NCBI GenBank assembly: GCA_937927335.1
Contig: CALBDU010000083.1
Coordinates: forward strand, 62,001 to 126,000
Reading direction: 5' to 3'
Length of the DNA stretch: 64,000 nucleotides
From: an uncultured Clostridium sp.
GTDB taxonomy: Bacteria > Bacillota > Clostridia > Clostridiales > Clostridiaceae
The translations under genes and the position numbers were made by a program. Shown piece after piece: positions 1-9,539 of this stretch. Below the pieces are notes generated by a model. That model saw only the letters and a list, made by a program, of their open reading frames with translations. It searched no databases and was not told where the DNA came from. The first letter of the stretch is position 1. Each line of letters begins with the position of its first letter.

Positions 1-1
1 A

Positions 2-400
2 GCTTCAACAATCGCAAACAATGGTGTAATGATGAAGCCTTATCTAGTGTCAAAGGTTACTAAAAGTACAGGGGAAACCGTAAAATCAATTGAACCTGTA
101 AGTATAAAGCAGATAATATCTCCAAATACGGCGGCTATAATGAAAGATTTTATGAGAACGGTGGTAGCTGAAGGAACTGGAGGAAATGCAGCCCTTGCAG
201 ATATTAAAGTGTGCGGCAAGACCGGTACTGCCGACCACAGCGATGATGGCAGCTCTGTGCCTCATTCATGGTTTATTGGCTTTGCGCCATATGAGAATCC
301 TCAGGTGGCGGTGGCAGTAATTGTTGAAGACGGTGGTCAGGGCGGAATAGCTGCCGCCAGAATAGCAGCAGGTGTTATGGATACTGCCTTGAGCAAATAA
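2..400 (+). CDS. Penicillin-binding protein transpeptidase, C-terminal part
   Basis: This is the last 132 codons of a class B penicillin-binding protein; the start lies upstream of the window. It contains the third transpeptidase motif KTGTAD (about 60 residues before the end) and the preceding ASTIANNGV segment typical of PBP2/FtsI-type D,D-transpeptidases, which cross-link peptidoglycan outside the membrane. The active-site SxxK serine is not in the window. It ends in a Ser-Lys tail with no PASTA domain. The stop is 11 bases before the next start, whose AGGAGG site follows directly, so the two genes are probably co-transcribed. Confidence 0.9.
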   Translation, partial: ASTIANNGVMMKPYLVSKVTKSTGETVKSIEPVSIKQIISPNTAAIMKDFMRTVVAEGTGGNAALADIKVCGKTGTADHSDDGSSVPHSWFIGFAPYENPQVAVAVIVEDGGQGGIAAARIAAGVMDTALSK

Positions 401-411
401 AGGAGGAGCAT

Positions 412-1308
412 ATGAAAATAGAAGACTTATCCAAGCTGGATAATGGTGCTGCAATTGAAATTAATGCATTGGTCAGTGATAAAAGAACTGGAAGAAAGAA
501 AGACGGCAGCCCGTTTTTAACACTTATAATCCAGGACAATTCGGGAAGCATGTCATTTCCATTATGGGATAATTATGAACACTTTATCAGTGCTATTGAA
601 ATAAATACAATTATTCATATTAAAGGCTATGTAAGCTTTTTTAACAATGCTGTGCAGATTAAAAGTCCTGTTATAAGGCCTGTGCTCAGCGGATACGATT
701 ATAATGATTTTGTACCTTCCTACCCTGTACCTGATGAGCTGTACCAGTATTTTAACAACACGGTTAACAGCCTGGAGGAAAAATACAGGAAAATTGCCGT
801 GGCTGCCACAGGAGCTTTCGGTACTAACAGTGGAAGGTGGAACGCTTTCACCAGCTGTGTTGCTGCAGAAAAATTTCACGGAAATAAACGAGGAGGACTG
901 TTTATCCATACTGTTGGTGTTATGAAATCCATGGAAGCAATTATTTCAAATTATCTTGATCCTCCTTTTTATATGGATGCCAGAGAGGTTATATCCAGAG
1001 ACCGGCTGATGCTTAAGGCAATTGTGCACGATCTTATGAAGACCCAGGAGTATGACTATGACGGCATAATAAAAAGAAAATCCATAAAAATGGATCATCT
1101 GGTGCTGGGGACGGCATATTTAAGGGATATAAATGAAGAAACCGGCAATGTACTTTCCCCGGAGGAACTGGACGACATTTGCTACTCAATTTTGTCACAT
1201 CATGGAGAGTTTGGAAACTATGGCACCAAGGGTATTGAGGATATTCTTTTGAATATTGCTGATATGATTGATAGTCAAATTGTTAATGCTGTAGAAAACA
1301 AAATATAA
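412..1308 (+). CDS. yhaM: YhaM-like 3'-5' exoribonuclease (OB fold + HD domain)
   Basis: A 298-residue protein with an N-terminal OB-fold nucleic-acid binding region (about residues 1-95) and an HD phosphohydrolase domain with H206-D207 (IVHDLMK) and a later His pair (LSHHGEFG, about 262). This order and length match the YhaM family of 3'-5' exoribonucleases (314 residues in B. subtilis), which trim RNA and in some species single-stranded DNA. A strong AGGAGG stands 6 bases upstream of the ATG. The family is clear; the substrate here is inferred. Confidence 0.85.
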   Translation: MKIEDLSKLDNGAAIEINALVSDKRTGRKKDGSPFLTLIIQDNSGSMSFPLWDNYEHFISAIEINTIIHIKGYVSFFNNAVQIKSPVIRPVLSGYDYNDFVPSYPVPDELYQYFNNTVNSLEEKYRKIAVAATGAFGTNSGRWNAFTSCVAAEKFHGNKRGGLFIHTVGVMKSMEAIISNYLDPPFYMDAREVISRDRLMLKAIVHDLMKTQEYDYDGIIKRKSIKMDHLVLGTAYLRDINEETGNVLSPEELDDICYSILSHHGEFGNYGTKGIEDILLNIADMIDSQIVNAVENKI

Positions 1309-1312
1309 TTTT

Positions 1313-1338
1313 GGATTTGCCGCTGCAAATCCTTTTTT
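1313..1338 (+). terminator. Rho-independent terminator after yhaM
   Basis: A perfect 8-bp stem (GGATTTGC / GCAAATCC, loop CGCT) is followed by six T residues, 4 bases after the yhaM stop. Confidence 0.9.
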
Positions 1339-1453
1339 CTTGCTGACATAGGATATTTCCCAGGAAATGATGTCGCATTAAAGCTTTTTGTGGATATCGG
1401 GCAGCTTATTGAGTATAATTATTGATAATAATATAGATTTCGAGGAGATAATA

Positions 1454-2059
1454 ATGAAGGGAATAACTCATGGGGGAGTTGGGATAATAACCCTGATCTG
1501 TGTTGCAGATAAGATGCCGGTGAAATTTACCTATATGGGTCTTGTTGTGGTATTGCTGGGGTCCCTGCTGCCTGATATTGATCACCCTAAAAGCATAATC
1601 AACAAATATATACTGCCCTTCAGTAATAAGCTTACCAAGGTCTTCATATATGCAGCGCTTGGAGTGGTTATATTGTGGTATGACTATATCAACCCTGGAG
1701 AACCAATATTTAAGGCTTTGGCGGTGGCATTTCTGATAATAGCCGTGTCTGCTCATCGAAATGGTCTTACCCACAGTGCTGCAGGCATGATTTTATTTAG
1801 TCTGATAGCAGGGTATATAGGAAATGAATATAATATAAAATATCTGGCTTATTATTTTATGATAGGCTATGGCATGCATCTGGTGTGCGATATGTTTACA
1901 AACCGGGGAGTACCTCTTTTATATCCTTTCAGCAAAAGGAAATTCAAGTTTCCCTTTACCTATAACAGTAATTCAAAGCTTGGAAAGGCAGTGGAAACCT
2001 GCATAGTTGGGGCAGGGCTTGTGTTGGCGGTGTACAAACTGCCTGGTATTTTTAATTAA
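1454..2059 (+). CDS. YdjM-like membrane-bound metal-dependent hydrolase (DUF457 family)
   Basis: A 201-residue polytopic membrane protein. It has the His/Asp motifs of the YdjM/DUF457 group: HGG near the N terminus, PDIDHP (about 40), HRNGLTHS (about 101-108) and GMHLVCDMFT (about 140), probably metal ligands at the membrane face. I chose the ATG at 1454 because GAGGAG lies just upstream; a longer frame from 1388 has no ribosome site. The physiological substrate of the family is not established. It ends 13 bases before the uvrC start. Confidence 0.75.
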   Translation: MKGITHGGVGIITLICVADKMPVKFTYMGLVVVLLGSLLPDIDHPKSIINKYILPFSNKLTKVFIYAALGVVILWYDYINPGEPIFKALAVAFLIIAVSAHRNGLTHSAAGMILFSLIAGYIGNEYNIKYLAYYFMIGYGMHLVCDMFTNRGVPLLYPFSKRKFKFPFTYNSNSKLGKAVETCIVGAGLVLAVYKLPGIFN

Positions 2060-2072
2060 AGGTCGTGATTAT

Positions 2073-3935
2073 TTGTTTGATTTTGAATATCAATTAAAGG
2101 TTCTCCCTGATAAGCCTGGGGTTTATATAATGAAAAACTCCTCTGGAGAAATTATATATGTGGGAAAGGCTAAAATATTAAAAAACAGGGTGAGGCAGTA
2201 TTTTCAGAATACTAAATATGCATCTGAAAAGGTTCGGGCCATGGTGCAGAATATCAGTGAATTCGAATACATAGTCACCGATTCTGAAATAGAGGCTCTG
2301 ATACTGGAATGTAATTTGATTAAAAAACATAAACCAAGATATAATATCCTATTGAAGGATGATAAACACTACCCCTTTATAAAAATTACTGTGAATGAAG
2401 AATTCCCAAGAATTTTTGTAACCAGGATGCTGATTAAAGACGGCGCAAAATATTTTGGACCATTCACAGATGTTTCAGCTGTACATGAAACTATAGAACT
2501 TATTAAAAAGATATTTCCTATAAGAACCTGCAAAAAGGTAATAAAGGAGGAGGGCGAAAAGGTAAGGCCCTGCCTGAATTATCATATAGGTTTATGTAAG
2601 GCCCCCTGCAGCAAAATGATTTCGAGAACGGAATACATGAAAATTGTCAATGAGGTTATGGAGCTGCTTCAGGGCAGGGACAATGCAATTATAAGAGAAT
2701 TGGAAAAGCAGATGGAAAAGGCTTCCGAAAATCTTGAATTTGAGCGGGCGGCGGTTTTCAGGGACAAGATTGCGGCGGTAAATAAAATCACAGAAAAGCA
2801 GAGGATAATTACCGGCAAGTTTGAAAATGAGGATTACATTGACATATACAGTGATGACCAGCACAGCTCAGCCCAGGTGTTCTTTTTAAGAGATGGAAAA
2901 ATAACGGGAAGAGAACACTTTATACTGGAAAACACGGGGGGCATTGAGAAAAGGGAACTCATCTCTAATTTTATAAAGGTTTTTTATGGAGGCACCGCTT
3001 TTATACCCAAGGTTATTAATGTAAGAGAGGCGGAGGATAAGGAACTGCTTGAGCAATGGCTTTCCATGAGAAGAGGCTCTAAGGTATCTATAAATATTCC
3101 AGTTAGGGGAGATAAGTGTAAAACCTTGAACCTGGTAACCAGTAACGCTCAGATGACTCTTGAACATTTCAAGCTTAAGCTCATAAAGGACAAGGAAAGC
3201 CATCGTGAGGCCTTGCTTGAGCTTGCGGAGCTGTTAAGCCTTGATTGCCAGCCTGAAAGAATCGAAGCCTACGATATTTCAAATATCCAGGGAGTGGATT
3301 CTGTTGGAACTATGGTGGTATTCGAGGAGGGCAAGCCAAAGAACAGCGATTACAGAAGATTTAAGATAAAATCTGTAAAGGGCTCCAATGACTATGACAG
3401 CATGAGGGAAATACTTACAAGGAGATTTAAACGGGGGCTGGAGGAAACCCAGGCCATCAGGGACAATAAGCTGTTGCTTTCCTCAGGAAAATTCAGCATA
3501 TTTCCGGATGTTATAATGATGGATGGCGGGAAGGGACAGGTAAATGTTGCCCTGGAGGTACTGAAGAGCCTGGATATAGATATTCCTGTCTGCGGCATGG
3601 TAAAGGACGATAAACACAAAACCAGAGGATTGATATATAATAATAATGAGCTTATTATGAAATCCGGATCCAAAGCAATGAAGCTTGTAACGAGAATTCA
3701 GGATGAGGTTCACAGGTTTGCCATAACCTATCACAGAAGCCTGAGAAATAAAAAGGTGCTTCATTCGGTACTGGAAGAGATACCGTATATTGGAGAAACA
3801 AGAAGGAAGGAGCTTCTGAAGAAATTTGAGAGCATAGAAAATATAAAAAATGCAACTTATCAGGAGCTTTTGGAAACTCCATCCATTGACAGCCGGGCTG
3901 CTGAGAGTATACAGTATTATTTTAAAAACAGTTGA
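2073..3935 (+). CDS. uvrC: UvrABC excinuclease subunit C
   Basis: A 620-residue UvrC that makes both incisions in nucleotide excision repair. It shows the GIY-YIG nuclease domain at the N terminus (PGVYIM, then IIYVGKAK), a cysteine cluster typical of UvrC (RTCKK...RPCLNYHIGLCKAPC), the UVR helical motif (LEFERAAVFRDKI), the RNase H-like second nuclease domain (EAYDISNIQG) and C-terminal helix-hairpin-helices. The start is a TTG at 2073: translation from there (LFDFEYQLK) matches the usual UvrC N terminus and AAAGG stands about 10 bases upstream. The alternative start at 2007 overlaps the previous gene and is unlikely. Confidence 0.95.
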   Translation: MFDFEYQLKVLPDKPGVYIMKNSSGEIIYVGKAKILKNRVRQYFQNTKYASEKVRAMVQNISEFEYIVTDSEIEALILECNLIKKHKPRYNILLKDDKHYPFIKITVNEEFPRIFVTRMLIKDGAKYFGPFTDVSAVHETIELIKKIFPIRTCKKVIKEEGEKVRPCLNYHIGLCKAPCSKMISRTEYMKIVNEVMELLQGRDNAIIRELEKQMEKASENLEFERAAVFRDKIAAVNKITEKQRIITGKFENEDYIDIYSDDQHSSAQVFFLRDGKITGREHFILENTGGIEKRELISNFIKVFYGGTAFIPKVINVREAEDKELLEQWLSMRRGSKVSINIPVRGDKCKTLNLVTSNAQMTLEHFKLKLIKDKESHREALLELAELLSLDCQPERIEAYDISNIQGVDSVGTMVVFEEGKPKNSDYRRFKIKSVKGSNDYDSMREILTRRFKRGLEETQAIRDNKLLLSSGKFSIFPDVIMMDGGKGQVNVALEVLKSLDIDIPVCGMVKDDKHKTRGLIYNNNELIMKSGSKAMKLVTRIQDEVHRFAITYHRSLRNKKVLHSVLEEIPYIGETRRKELLKKFESIENIKNATYQELLETPSIDSRAAESIQYYFKNS

Positions 3936-3960
3936 TTAAGAATAATACTTACATTATACT
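3932..3960 (+). promoter_or_regulatory. Probable sigma-A promoter of murB
   Basis: TTGATT (3932-3937) and TATACT (3955-3960) are separated by 17 bases, 40 bases before the murB start. The -35 overlaps the end of uvrC. Confidence 0.5.
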
Positions 3961-4000
3961 GGATATGATACAAAATTAATAATTTCGAGGAGAATGATAG

Positions 4001-4915
4001 ATGAACCTACACAAGGATTTTGGCAAAATGCTGGGCAGCCTTTTTGAATTAGATACAATAAAAATAGATGAACCTATGAAAAATCATACTTCCTTTAAGG
4101 TAGGAGGACCTGCGGATATTCTGGCAACCCCTGCTAATAAAGAGGAGCTTATAAAGCTGATTAAAATTTGTTCTTCAGAACATGTACCATACTATGTGAT
4201 AGGTAATGGCACCAACCTTTTGGTTAAAGATGGCGGCATTCGGGGAGTAGTAATAAAGTTAAATAAATTAAACAAAATAAGGATAGATAACGAGAGGATC
4301 ACTGCAGAAAGTGGTGTTACATTAACCACTATATGTAAGGCTGCCATGAAAGAGGAGCTTACGGGCTTTGAATTTGCCTGCGGCATACCGGGCAGTATAG
4401 GCGGCGCTGTAACAATGAACGCGGGGGCCTATAACGGTGAAATATCAAATGTCATACACAGTGCAGAGGTGCTGAATAAGGACGGAAACATAATAACCTT
4501 AAATAAGGACGACCTGGAGCTGGGATACAGGATGAGCTCAATATTAAAGTACGGCTATACCGTACTGGAGGTTACCCTTCAGCTTCAAAAGGGAGAATAT
4601 GAGAAAATACACAACAGAATTCAGGATTTAAACACAAGAAGAAGTGAAAAGCAGCCTTTGGAATTTCCTTCAGCAGGGAGCACCTTCAAAAGACCAGAGG
4701 GGCACTTTGCTGCAAAGCTTATAGAGGATACCGGACTTAAGGGACTTTCCGTAGGTGATGCCGAGGTTTCCAAAAAGCATTCAGGCTTTATAATAAACAA
4801 GGGCAGTGCAAATGCCAGTGATATTCTTAAGCTTATAAAAATTGTTCAGCAGGAAGTTATGGACAAATATGATGTACAACTTCATACAGAGGTAAGGATC
4901 ATCGGGGAGGACTAA
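4001..4915 (+). CDS. murB: UDP-N-acetylmuramate dehydrogenase
   Basis: A 304-residue type II MurB, the cytoplasmic FAD enzyme that reduces UDP-GlcNAc-enolpyruvate to UDP-MurNAc with NADPH. The FAD-binding segment is seen at about 62-84 (IGNGTNLLVKDGG), followed by GIPGSIGGAVTMNAGAY, and the SAGSTFKRP signature near residue 225 carries the catalytic serine. The C-terminal EVRIIGE supplies the conserved Glu. CGAGGAGAA precedes the ATG. Confidence 0.95.
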   Translation: MNLHKDFGKMLGSLFELDTIKIDEPMKNHTSFKVGGPADILATPANKEELIKLIKICSSEHVPYYVIGNGTNLLVKDGGIRGVVIKLNKLNKIRIDNERITAESGVTLTTICKAAMKEELTGFEFACGIPGSIGGAVTMNAGAYNGEISNVIHSAEVLNKDGNIITLNKDDLELGYRMSSILKYGYTVLEVTLQLQKGEYEKIHNRIQDLNTRRSEKQPLEFPSAGSTFKRPEGHFAAKLIEDTGLKGLSVGDAEVSKKHSGFIINKGSANASDILKLIKIVQQEVMDKYDVQLHTEVRIIGED

Positions 4916-4926
4916 ACCTCCCCTTC

Positions 4927-4960
4927 AAATGGAGAATTAAGCAGCCTTAATTCTCCATTT
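4927..4960 (+). terminator. Perfect 15-bp hairpin between murB and rapZ
   Basis: AAATGGAGAATTAAG is repeated inverted after a CAGC loop. The stem is perfect but is followed by AATCTTTAAA rather than a clean T tract, so it may be a weak terminator or an mRNA end-stabilising structure. Confidence 0.6.
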
Positions 4961-4986
4961 AATCTTTAAAATCAATGTGTTATAAT
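4958..4986 (+). promoter_or_regulatory. Possible promoter of the rapZ operon
   Basis: TTTAAT (4958-4963), a 17-base spacer and a consensus TATAAT (4981-4986). A second TATAAT stands at 5005-5010 without a good -35. They follow the hairpin after murB. Confidence 0.4.
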
Positions 4987-5034
4987 ATAAAATGAAAACT
5001 GTACTATAATAAACTGCTATACAGGAGGTAGAGC

Positions 5035-5919
5035 ATGAGATTTGTAATAGTTACCGGACTATCCGGTGCAGGGAAAACCCAGGCAGTAAGATGTTTGGAG
5101 GATTTAGGTTTTTTTTGCGTAGATAATCTGCCGCCTACTCTTATTCCAAAATTCGCTGAAGCCTGCTATCAGACAGACGGAAAAATCGACAGGATTGCTC
5201 TGGTTATAGACATCCGCGGCGGAAAGTTTTTTGATGATTTATTTGAAAGTTTGAAATATCTTAAAATGCAGCAATATCAATATGAAATATTATTTTTAGA
5301 TGCCTCTGATGAGGTGTTGGTTAAAAGATTCAAGGAAACCAGAAGAAAGCATCCTCTTTCACCGGAGGGCAGAATCATAAATGGCATAAACCTTGAAAGA
5401 AACAGGCTAAAGGAGGTTAAAAGCCGGGCTGATAATATAATTGATACCTCAAGGCTTGCTACCAGAGAGCTTCGTGAAAAGATTTTTGAGATCTATTCCG
5501 AAAGCGGCCAGCTGGAATCAGAGCTTATGATTACTGTAGTATCCTTTGGCTTCAAATATGGAATACCTGTGGATTCAGACCTGGTTTTTGATGTTAGATT
5601 TCTTCCTAATCCTTTTTACCTTCCTGAACTAAAGAAGTTTTCCGGCAATGACCAGCAGGTAAAGGATTATGTGATGAATTATGATGTTACAAGGCAATTC
5701 TTGGAGAAACTTAATGATATGCTGGAATTCCTTATACCAAGCTATTTAAAGGAAGGCAAAAGGCAGCTTATTATATCAATAGGGTGTACTGGCGGAAGGC
5801 ATAGATCTGTTACAATTGCAAATGCAGTTTATGAAAAGCTTTTAGAAAACGGGCACAAGGTATCCATAGACCATAGGGATATAGAAGAAGATTTTCATAA
5901 GGATGGTAAAAAACTATGA
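5035..5919 (+). CDS. rapZ: RapZ/YvcJ nucleotide-binding protein
   Basis: A 294-residue RapZ family protein with a Walker A site GLSGAGKT (8-15) and the conserved C-terminal GCTGGRHRS segment. In Bacillus YvcJ hydrolyses GTP; in E. coli RapZ is an RNA-binding adaptor for glucosamine-6-phosphate control. The order rapZ-yvcK-whiA is the standard Firmicute arrangement, linking it to cell envelope and carbon regulation. GGAGGT precedes the ATG, and its stop overlaps the next start (ATGA). Confidence 0.93.
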   Translation: MRFVIVTGLSGAGKTQAVRCLEDLGFFCVDNLPPTLIPKFAEACYQTDGKIDRIALVIDIRGGKFFDDLFESLKYLKMQQYQYEILFLDASDEVLVKRFKETRRKHPLSPEGRIINGINLERNRLKEVKSRADNIIDTSRLATRELREKIFEIYSESGQLESELMITVVSFGFKYGIPVDSDLVFDVRFLPNPFYLPELKKFSGNDQQVKDYVMNYDVTRQFLEKLNDMLEFLIPSYLKEGKRQLIISIGCTGGRHRSVTIANAVYEKLLENGHKVSIDHRDIEEDFHKDGKKL

Positions 5920-7247
5920 AGATCGTTGACTGGCTAAGACCGGGTATTAAAGTTAAAAGGTGGGTTTTGCTGGGCTTTATGGGAGTTCTTTTTATTACCT
6001 TTGGTGCTTTGGAATTTGTTAATAGAAGATTCTACAGCCTTTACTTTATTTCATTTTATGTATTTTTAATCATCAGCGGTTTTTTTGTGCTGTACATTTC
6101 TGTTACTCAAGGTATGAGATCAATAATATCGCTGATAAACAAGGGATATCTCAATGTATCTCTGGATTCCAGGAAACTGGAAAATCTTATATATGAAAAA
6201 AGGCTCCTGGTTAAGGGAGCAAAAATAGTGGCCATTGGTGGAGGCACAGGTCTCTCCACAATGCTCCGAGGTTTAAAGTATTATACCTCCAATGTTACAG
6301 CTGTGGTTACTGTGGCAGATGACGGCGGAGGATCAGGGGATCTCAGAGACGATTTGGGTATACTGCCTCCGGGTGATATAAGAAACTGCATTCTGGCTCT
6401 GGCAGATACAGAACCGCTGATGGAAGACCTCCTTCAATACAGGTTCACCGAAGGAAAGCTTAAAAACCAAAGCTTCGGGAATCTTTTTCTTGCTGCCATG
6501 GATGGAATTTCAAACAACTTCGAGGAAGCAGTGCAGAAGATGAGTTCCGTTCTTGCTGTAACAGGGAAGGTGATGCCTGTTACTCTGGATAATATAGTAC
6601 TTAAGGCAAAGCTTAAGAATGGCAGCATTGTGGAGGGTGAATCAAATATTCCAAAGGAAGCCATAGCTTCAGGTACCAGCATTGAAAAGGTATTTATTGA
6701 ACCAAGGAATGCAAAAGCACTGAAGGAGGCGGTGGAAGCTATTGAAGAGGCAGACGCCATAATACTTGGGCCAGGAAGCCTTTACACCAGCGTAATTCCT
6801 AATCTGCTTATAAAGGATATAACTAATGCCATCCAAAAGTCAGATGCCATTAAGCTGTATGTATCAAATATAATGACCCAGAATGGTGAAACTGACGGTT
6901 ATGATGTGGGGGATCACTTAAGGGCTATCATAAAGCATACCAGCCAGGGAATTGTAGATTATGCAGTGGTTAATGTAGGTAAAATAGGAGATGAGCTTGA
7001 GGAAAAATACAGGGAAAACGGCTCGGAACTGGTTAAATACAATGAGGAAAATGTAAAAGGACTTGATGTTAACGTAATTGAGGGAGATTTTGTAAAAGTT
7101 TCTAACGGCTTGGTAAGGCATAATTCTGAAAAGCTGGCAGCTATACTGATAGAAACAATTATGGATAAAAAGCTTCAGTATGACAGAAAGAAAATTATTG
7201 AATACTTCTATATGTCAGAAAGACTTAAACAAAACAGGAATGGGTAG
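5916..7247 (+). CDS. yvcK: YvcK/GlmR family gluconeogenesis factor with N-terminal membrane anchor
   Basis: A 443-residue protein. Residues about 17-66 form two transmembrane helices; the catalytic-like domain starts near 100 with GGGTGLSTMLRGLK, followed by DDGGGSGDLR and PPGDIRNCI, the UDP-sugar-binding signature of YvcK/CofD-like folds. The family is needed for growth on gluconeogenic carbon and controls flux to UDP-GlcNAc. B. subtilis YvcK lacks the membrane anchor and is about 317 residues; the anchored longer form is common in clostridia. It overlaps rapZ by 4 bases, implying translational coupling. Confidence 0.92.
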   Translation: MKIVDWLRPGIKVKRWVLLGFMGVLFITFGALEFVNRRFYSLYFISFYVFLIISGFFVLYISVTQGMRSIISLINKGYLNVSLDSRKLENLIYEKRLLVKGAKIVAIGGGTGLSTMLRGLKYYTSNVTAVVTVADDGGGSGDLRDDLGILPPGDIRNCILALADTEPLMEDLLQYRFTEGKLKNQSFGNLFLAAMDGISNNFEEAVQKMSSVLAVTGKVMPVTLDNIVLKAKLKNGSIVEGESNIPKEAIASGTSIEKVFIEPRNAKALKEAVEAIEEADAIILGPGSLYTSVIPNLLIKDITNAIQKSDAIKLYVSNIMTQNGETDGYDVGDHLRAIIKHTSQGIVDYAVVNVGKIGDELEEKYRENGSELVKYNEENVKGLDVNVIEGDFVKVSNGLVRHNSEKLAAILIETIMDKKLQYDRKKIIEYFYMSERLKQNRNG

Positions 7248-7255
7248 GGAGAAGC

Positions 7256-8209
7256 ATGTCATTTTCAGTTAAAGTTAAAAATGAGGTCTGCAGGAATGCA
7301 GAAATATCAAAAAATGAAGCTGTTGCTGAGCTGTCAGCAATAATGAAGGTTAGCGGCACCCTGCTTATAGGAGGAAATAAGCAATTCAGCTTTAAAGTAA
7401 CTACAGAAAATCCTGCTATAGCAAGATTTATTTTCAAGCTGCTGAAGGAACATTTTAATATTCATACCAAGATAATGGTAAAGAGAAGCAATTCGCTAAA
7501 AAAGAACAATGTTTACATGATAATGATAACCGAGGAAATGGGAGTCAGGGATATACTTAAGGAAGTGGGCCTCTTAAGGGAAGAGGAAGGAATATTTTCA
7601 TTGGATTACAGCATTCCGGAAAATATCTTCCTAAGAGACGATATGAAAAGAGCTTACATCAGAGGTGCGTTTTTAGGCGGAGGCAGCATAAGCAATCCGG
7701 AAAAAACCTACCACCTTGAGTTCGTAACCCATGATGAGGATTATGCAAGGGAACTCAGTTCCCTTATTAATAAATACGGCCTGACCTCTAAGGTTATTCA
7801 GAGAAAGAGCAGTTATGTGGTTTATTTAAAGGAAGGGGAACAGATAGTGGACCTTCTCAATATTATTGGAGCCCATACTTCCCTCCTTGAGCTGGAAAAT
7901 GTAAGAATAATGAAGGAAATGAGAAACAACGTAAACAGGCTTGTTAACTGTGAAACTGCAAACTTAAGCAAAACTGTAAATGCAGCAGTTAGGCAGGTTG
8001 AAAGCATAAAGCTTATTGAAAGAGAAATAGGACTTAGAAGGCTTCCAAAAAATTTAAGGGAAATTGCAGAGCTTAGGCTGAACTATCCGGATGAATCCTT
8101 AAAGGAGCTTGGTGAGATGCTGAATCCTGTGGTTGGAAAATCCGGAGTTAACCACAGATTAAGGCGTATTGAAAAGATAGCTGAAGAAATAATTAAAGAA
8201 GGAAAGTAG
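7256..8209 (+). CDS. whiA: DNA-binding protein WhiA
   Basis: A 317-residue WhiA: an N-terminal pair of homing-endonuclease-like (LAGLIDADG-type) subdomains, with RGAFLGGGS as the landmark, and a C-terminal helix-turn-helix (SLKELGEML...SGVNHRLRRI). WhiA affects cell division and chromosome segregation in Firmicutes and sporulation septation in actinomycetes. It lies 8 bases after yvcK behind GGGAGAAGC and is part of the rapZ-yvcK-whiA operon. Confidence 0.94.
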   Translation: MSFSVKVKNEVCRNAEISKNEAVAELSAIMKVSGTLLIGGNKQFSFKVTTENPAIARFIFKLLKEHFNIHTKIMVKRSNSLKKNNVYMIMITEEMGVRDILKEVGLLREEEGIFSLDYSIPENIFLRDDMKRAYIRGAFLGGGSISNPEKTYHLEFVTHDEDYARELSSLINKYGLTSKVIQRKSSYVVYLKEGEQIVDLLNIIGAHTSLLELENVRIMKEMRNNVNRLVNCETANLSKTVNAAVRQVESIKLIEREIGLRRLPKNLREIAELRLNYPDESLKELGEMLNPVVGKSGVNHRLRRIEKIAEEIIKEGK

Positions 8210-8218
8210 GGATAGGGT

Positions 8219-9526
8219 TTGTCTAAGCATGAGGATATTATAAAATATATACTTACTCTGGAGGTAGGTACTAAAATTTCTGTTCGAAGTGTGGCCTGTG
8301 CGCTAGGGGTAAGTGACGGCACAGCCTACAGAGCAATAAAGGATGCGGATTCCCTGGGCTTTGTTACCACCATACCCAGAGTAGGTACTGTAAGGATTGA
8401 AAAGGTTGAAAAGAAAAGCATAGAAGCCCTTACCTACGGCGAAGTAATCAATATAATTGACGGCACTTTGCTGGGAGGCAAGGACGGAATTCATAAAACC
8501 CTGCATAAGTTTGTGATAGGAGCCATGACCATAGATGCCATGGCAAAGCATATTACTCCAGGCTGTCTTCTCATTGTGGGAAACAGGGAGGAGGCACACA
8601 GGCTTGCATTGGAGAACGAATCCGGGGTGCTTATTACAGGAGGCTTTGGATGCAGTGATGAAATAAAAAAGCTGTCTAATGAAAAATGCCTGCCAATTAT
8701 TTCATCAACCTACGATACATTTACAATTGCCAGCATGATAAACAAGGCAATTTCAGAAAGTCTTATAAAAAAGGATATAGTACTGGTAGAGGACATAATG
8801 AAGACAACCCCTTATTACCTTAAAACCACTGATACCGTAGCTGACTGGAGAAATCTTATGAAACAGACCCAGCATCAGAGATATCCGGTGGTAGATGATG
8901 ATATGAAGGTTGTAGGCATTGCCACACTGAAGGATCTGGCTGGAAGCATCAATGACCAGGAGACTGTGGCCAAATTTATGTGTAAGAGCCCCATTACTGT
9001 TACACCAAAAACCACTGTAGCCTATGCAGCCCACATAACAGGCTGGGAGGGTATTGAGCTTTGCCCGGTGGTTCAGAATAAGAAGCTGATGGGTGTAATT
9101 ACAAGACAGGATGTTATAAAAGCCTTGCAGTATATAGCAAGACAGCCTCAGGTAGGTGAAACCCTGGAGGATCTTGTGCTTAAAAACTTTCAGTTTGAAT
9201 CAAATAATGGAGAGATGTATTTTTACGGAAAAATAACTCCTGAAATGCTTGACCCCATAGGCACGGCATCCTGGAGCTCGTTGAATATGCTTATATCCAC
9301 TGTGGGTATAATGACTTTAAGACATAAAAATAATATTAATGTTTTCGTTGACAGCATAAGCACATATTTTATGCAGCCTCTGCAGATGGACAGGGTTATA
9401 GACATATACACAAAAATAATTGATATGGGACGTAATTTCTGCAAGGTGCAAATTGAAATGTACGATAGAAAAAAGGACCTGATTGCAACAGCCCTGTTGT
9501 CTGCAAAGGTGCTCAGAAAATCTTAA
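8219..9526 (+). CDS. YtoI-like regulator: HTH + DRTGG + CBS pair + hotdog
   Basis: A 435-residue multidomain protein. Residues 1-70 are a winged helix (RSVACALGVSDGTAYRAIK), about 78-185 a DRTGG domain, about 195-310 two CBS repeats (ADWRNLMKQTQHQRYPVVDD and a second copy), and about 325-435 a hotdog/thioesterase-like fold. This matches B. subtilis YtoI. CBS domains usually bind adenine nucleotides, so it is probably a nucleotide-sensing DNA-binding protein; the target is unknown. The start is TTG at 8219 (SKHEDIIKYIL), which matches the family N terminus, with TAGGG upstream. It directly precedes dnaE. Confidence 0.85.
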   Translation: MSKHEDIIKYILTLEVGTKISVRSVACALGVSDGTAYRAIKDADSLGFVTTIPRVGTVRIEKVEKKSIEALTYGEVINIIDGTLLGGKDGIHKTLHKFVIGAMTIDAMAKHITPGCLLIVGNREEAHRLALENESGVLITGGFGCSDEIKKLSNEKCLPIISSTYDTFTIASMINKAISESLIKKDIVLVEDIMKTTPYYLKTTDTVADWRNLMKQTQHQRYPVVDDDMKVVGIATLKDLAGSINDQETVAKFMCKSPITVTPKTTVAYAAHITGWEGIELCPVVQNKKLMGVITRQDVIKALQYIARQPQVGETLEDLVLKNFQFESNNGEMYFYGKITPEMLDPIGTASWSSLNMLISTVGIMTLRHKNNINVFVDSISTYFMQPLQMDRVIDIYTKIIDMGRNFCKVQIEMYDRKKDLIATALLSAKVLRKS

Positions 9527-9539
9527 TGAAGGTGAAATA

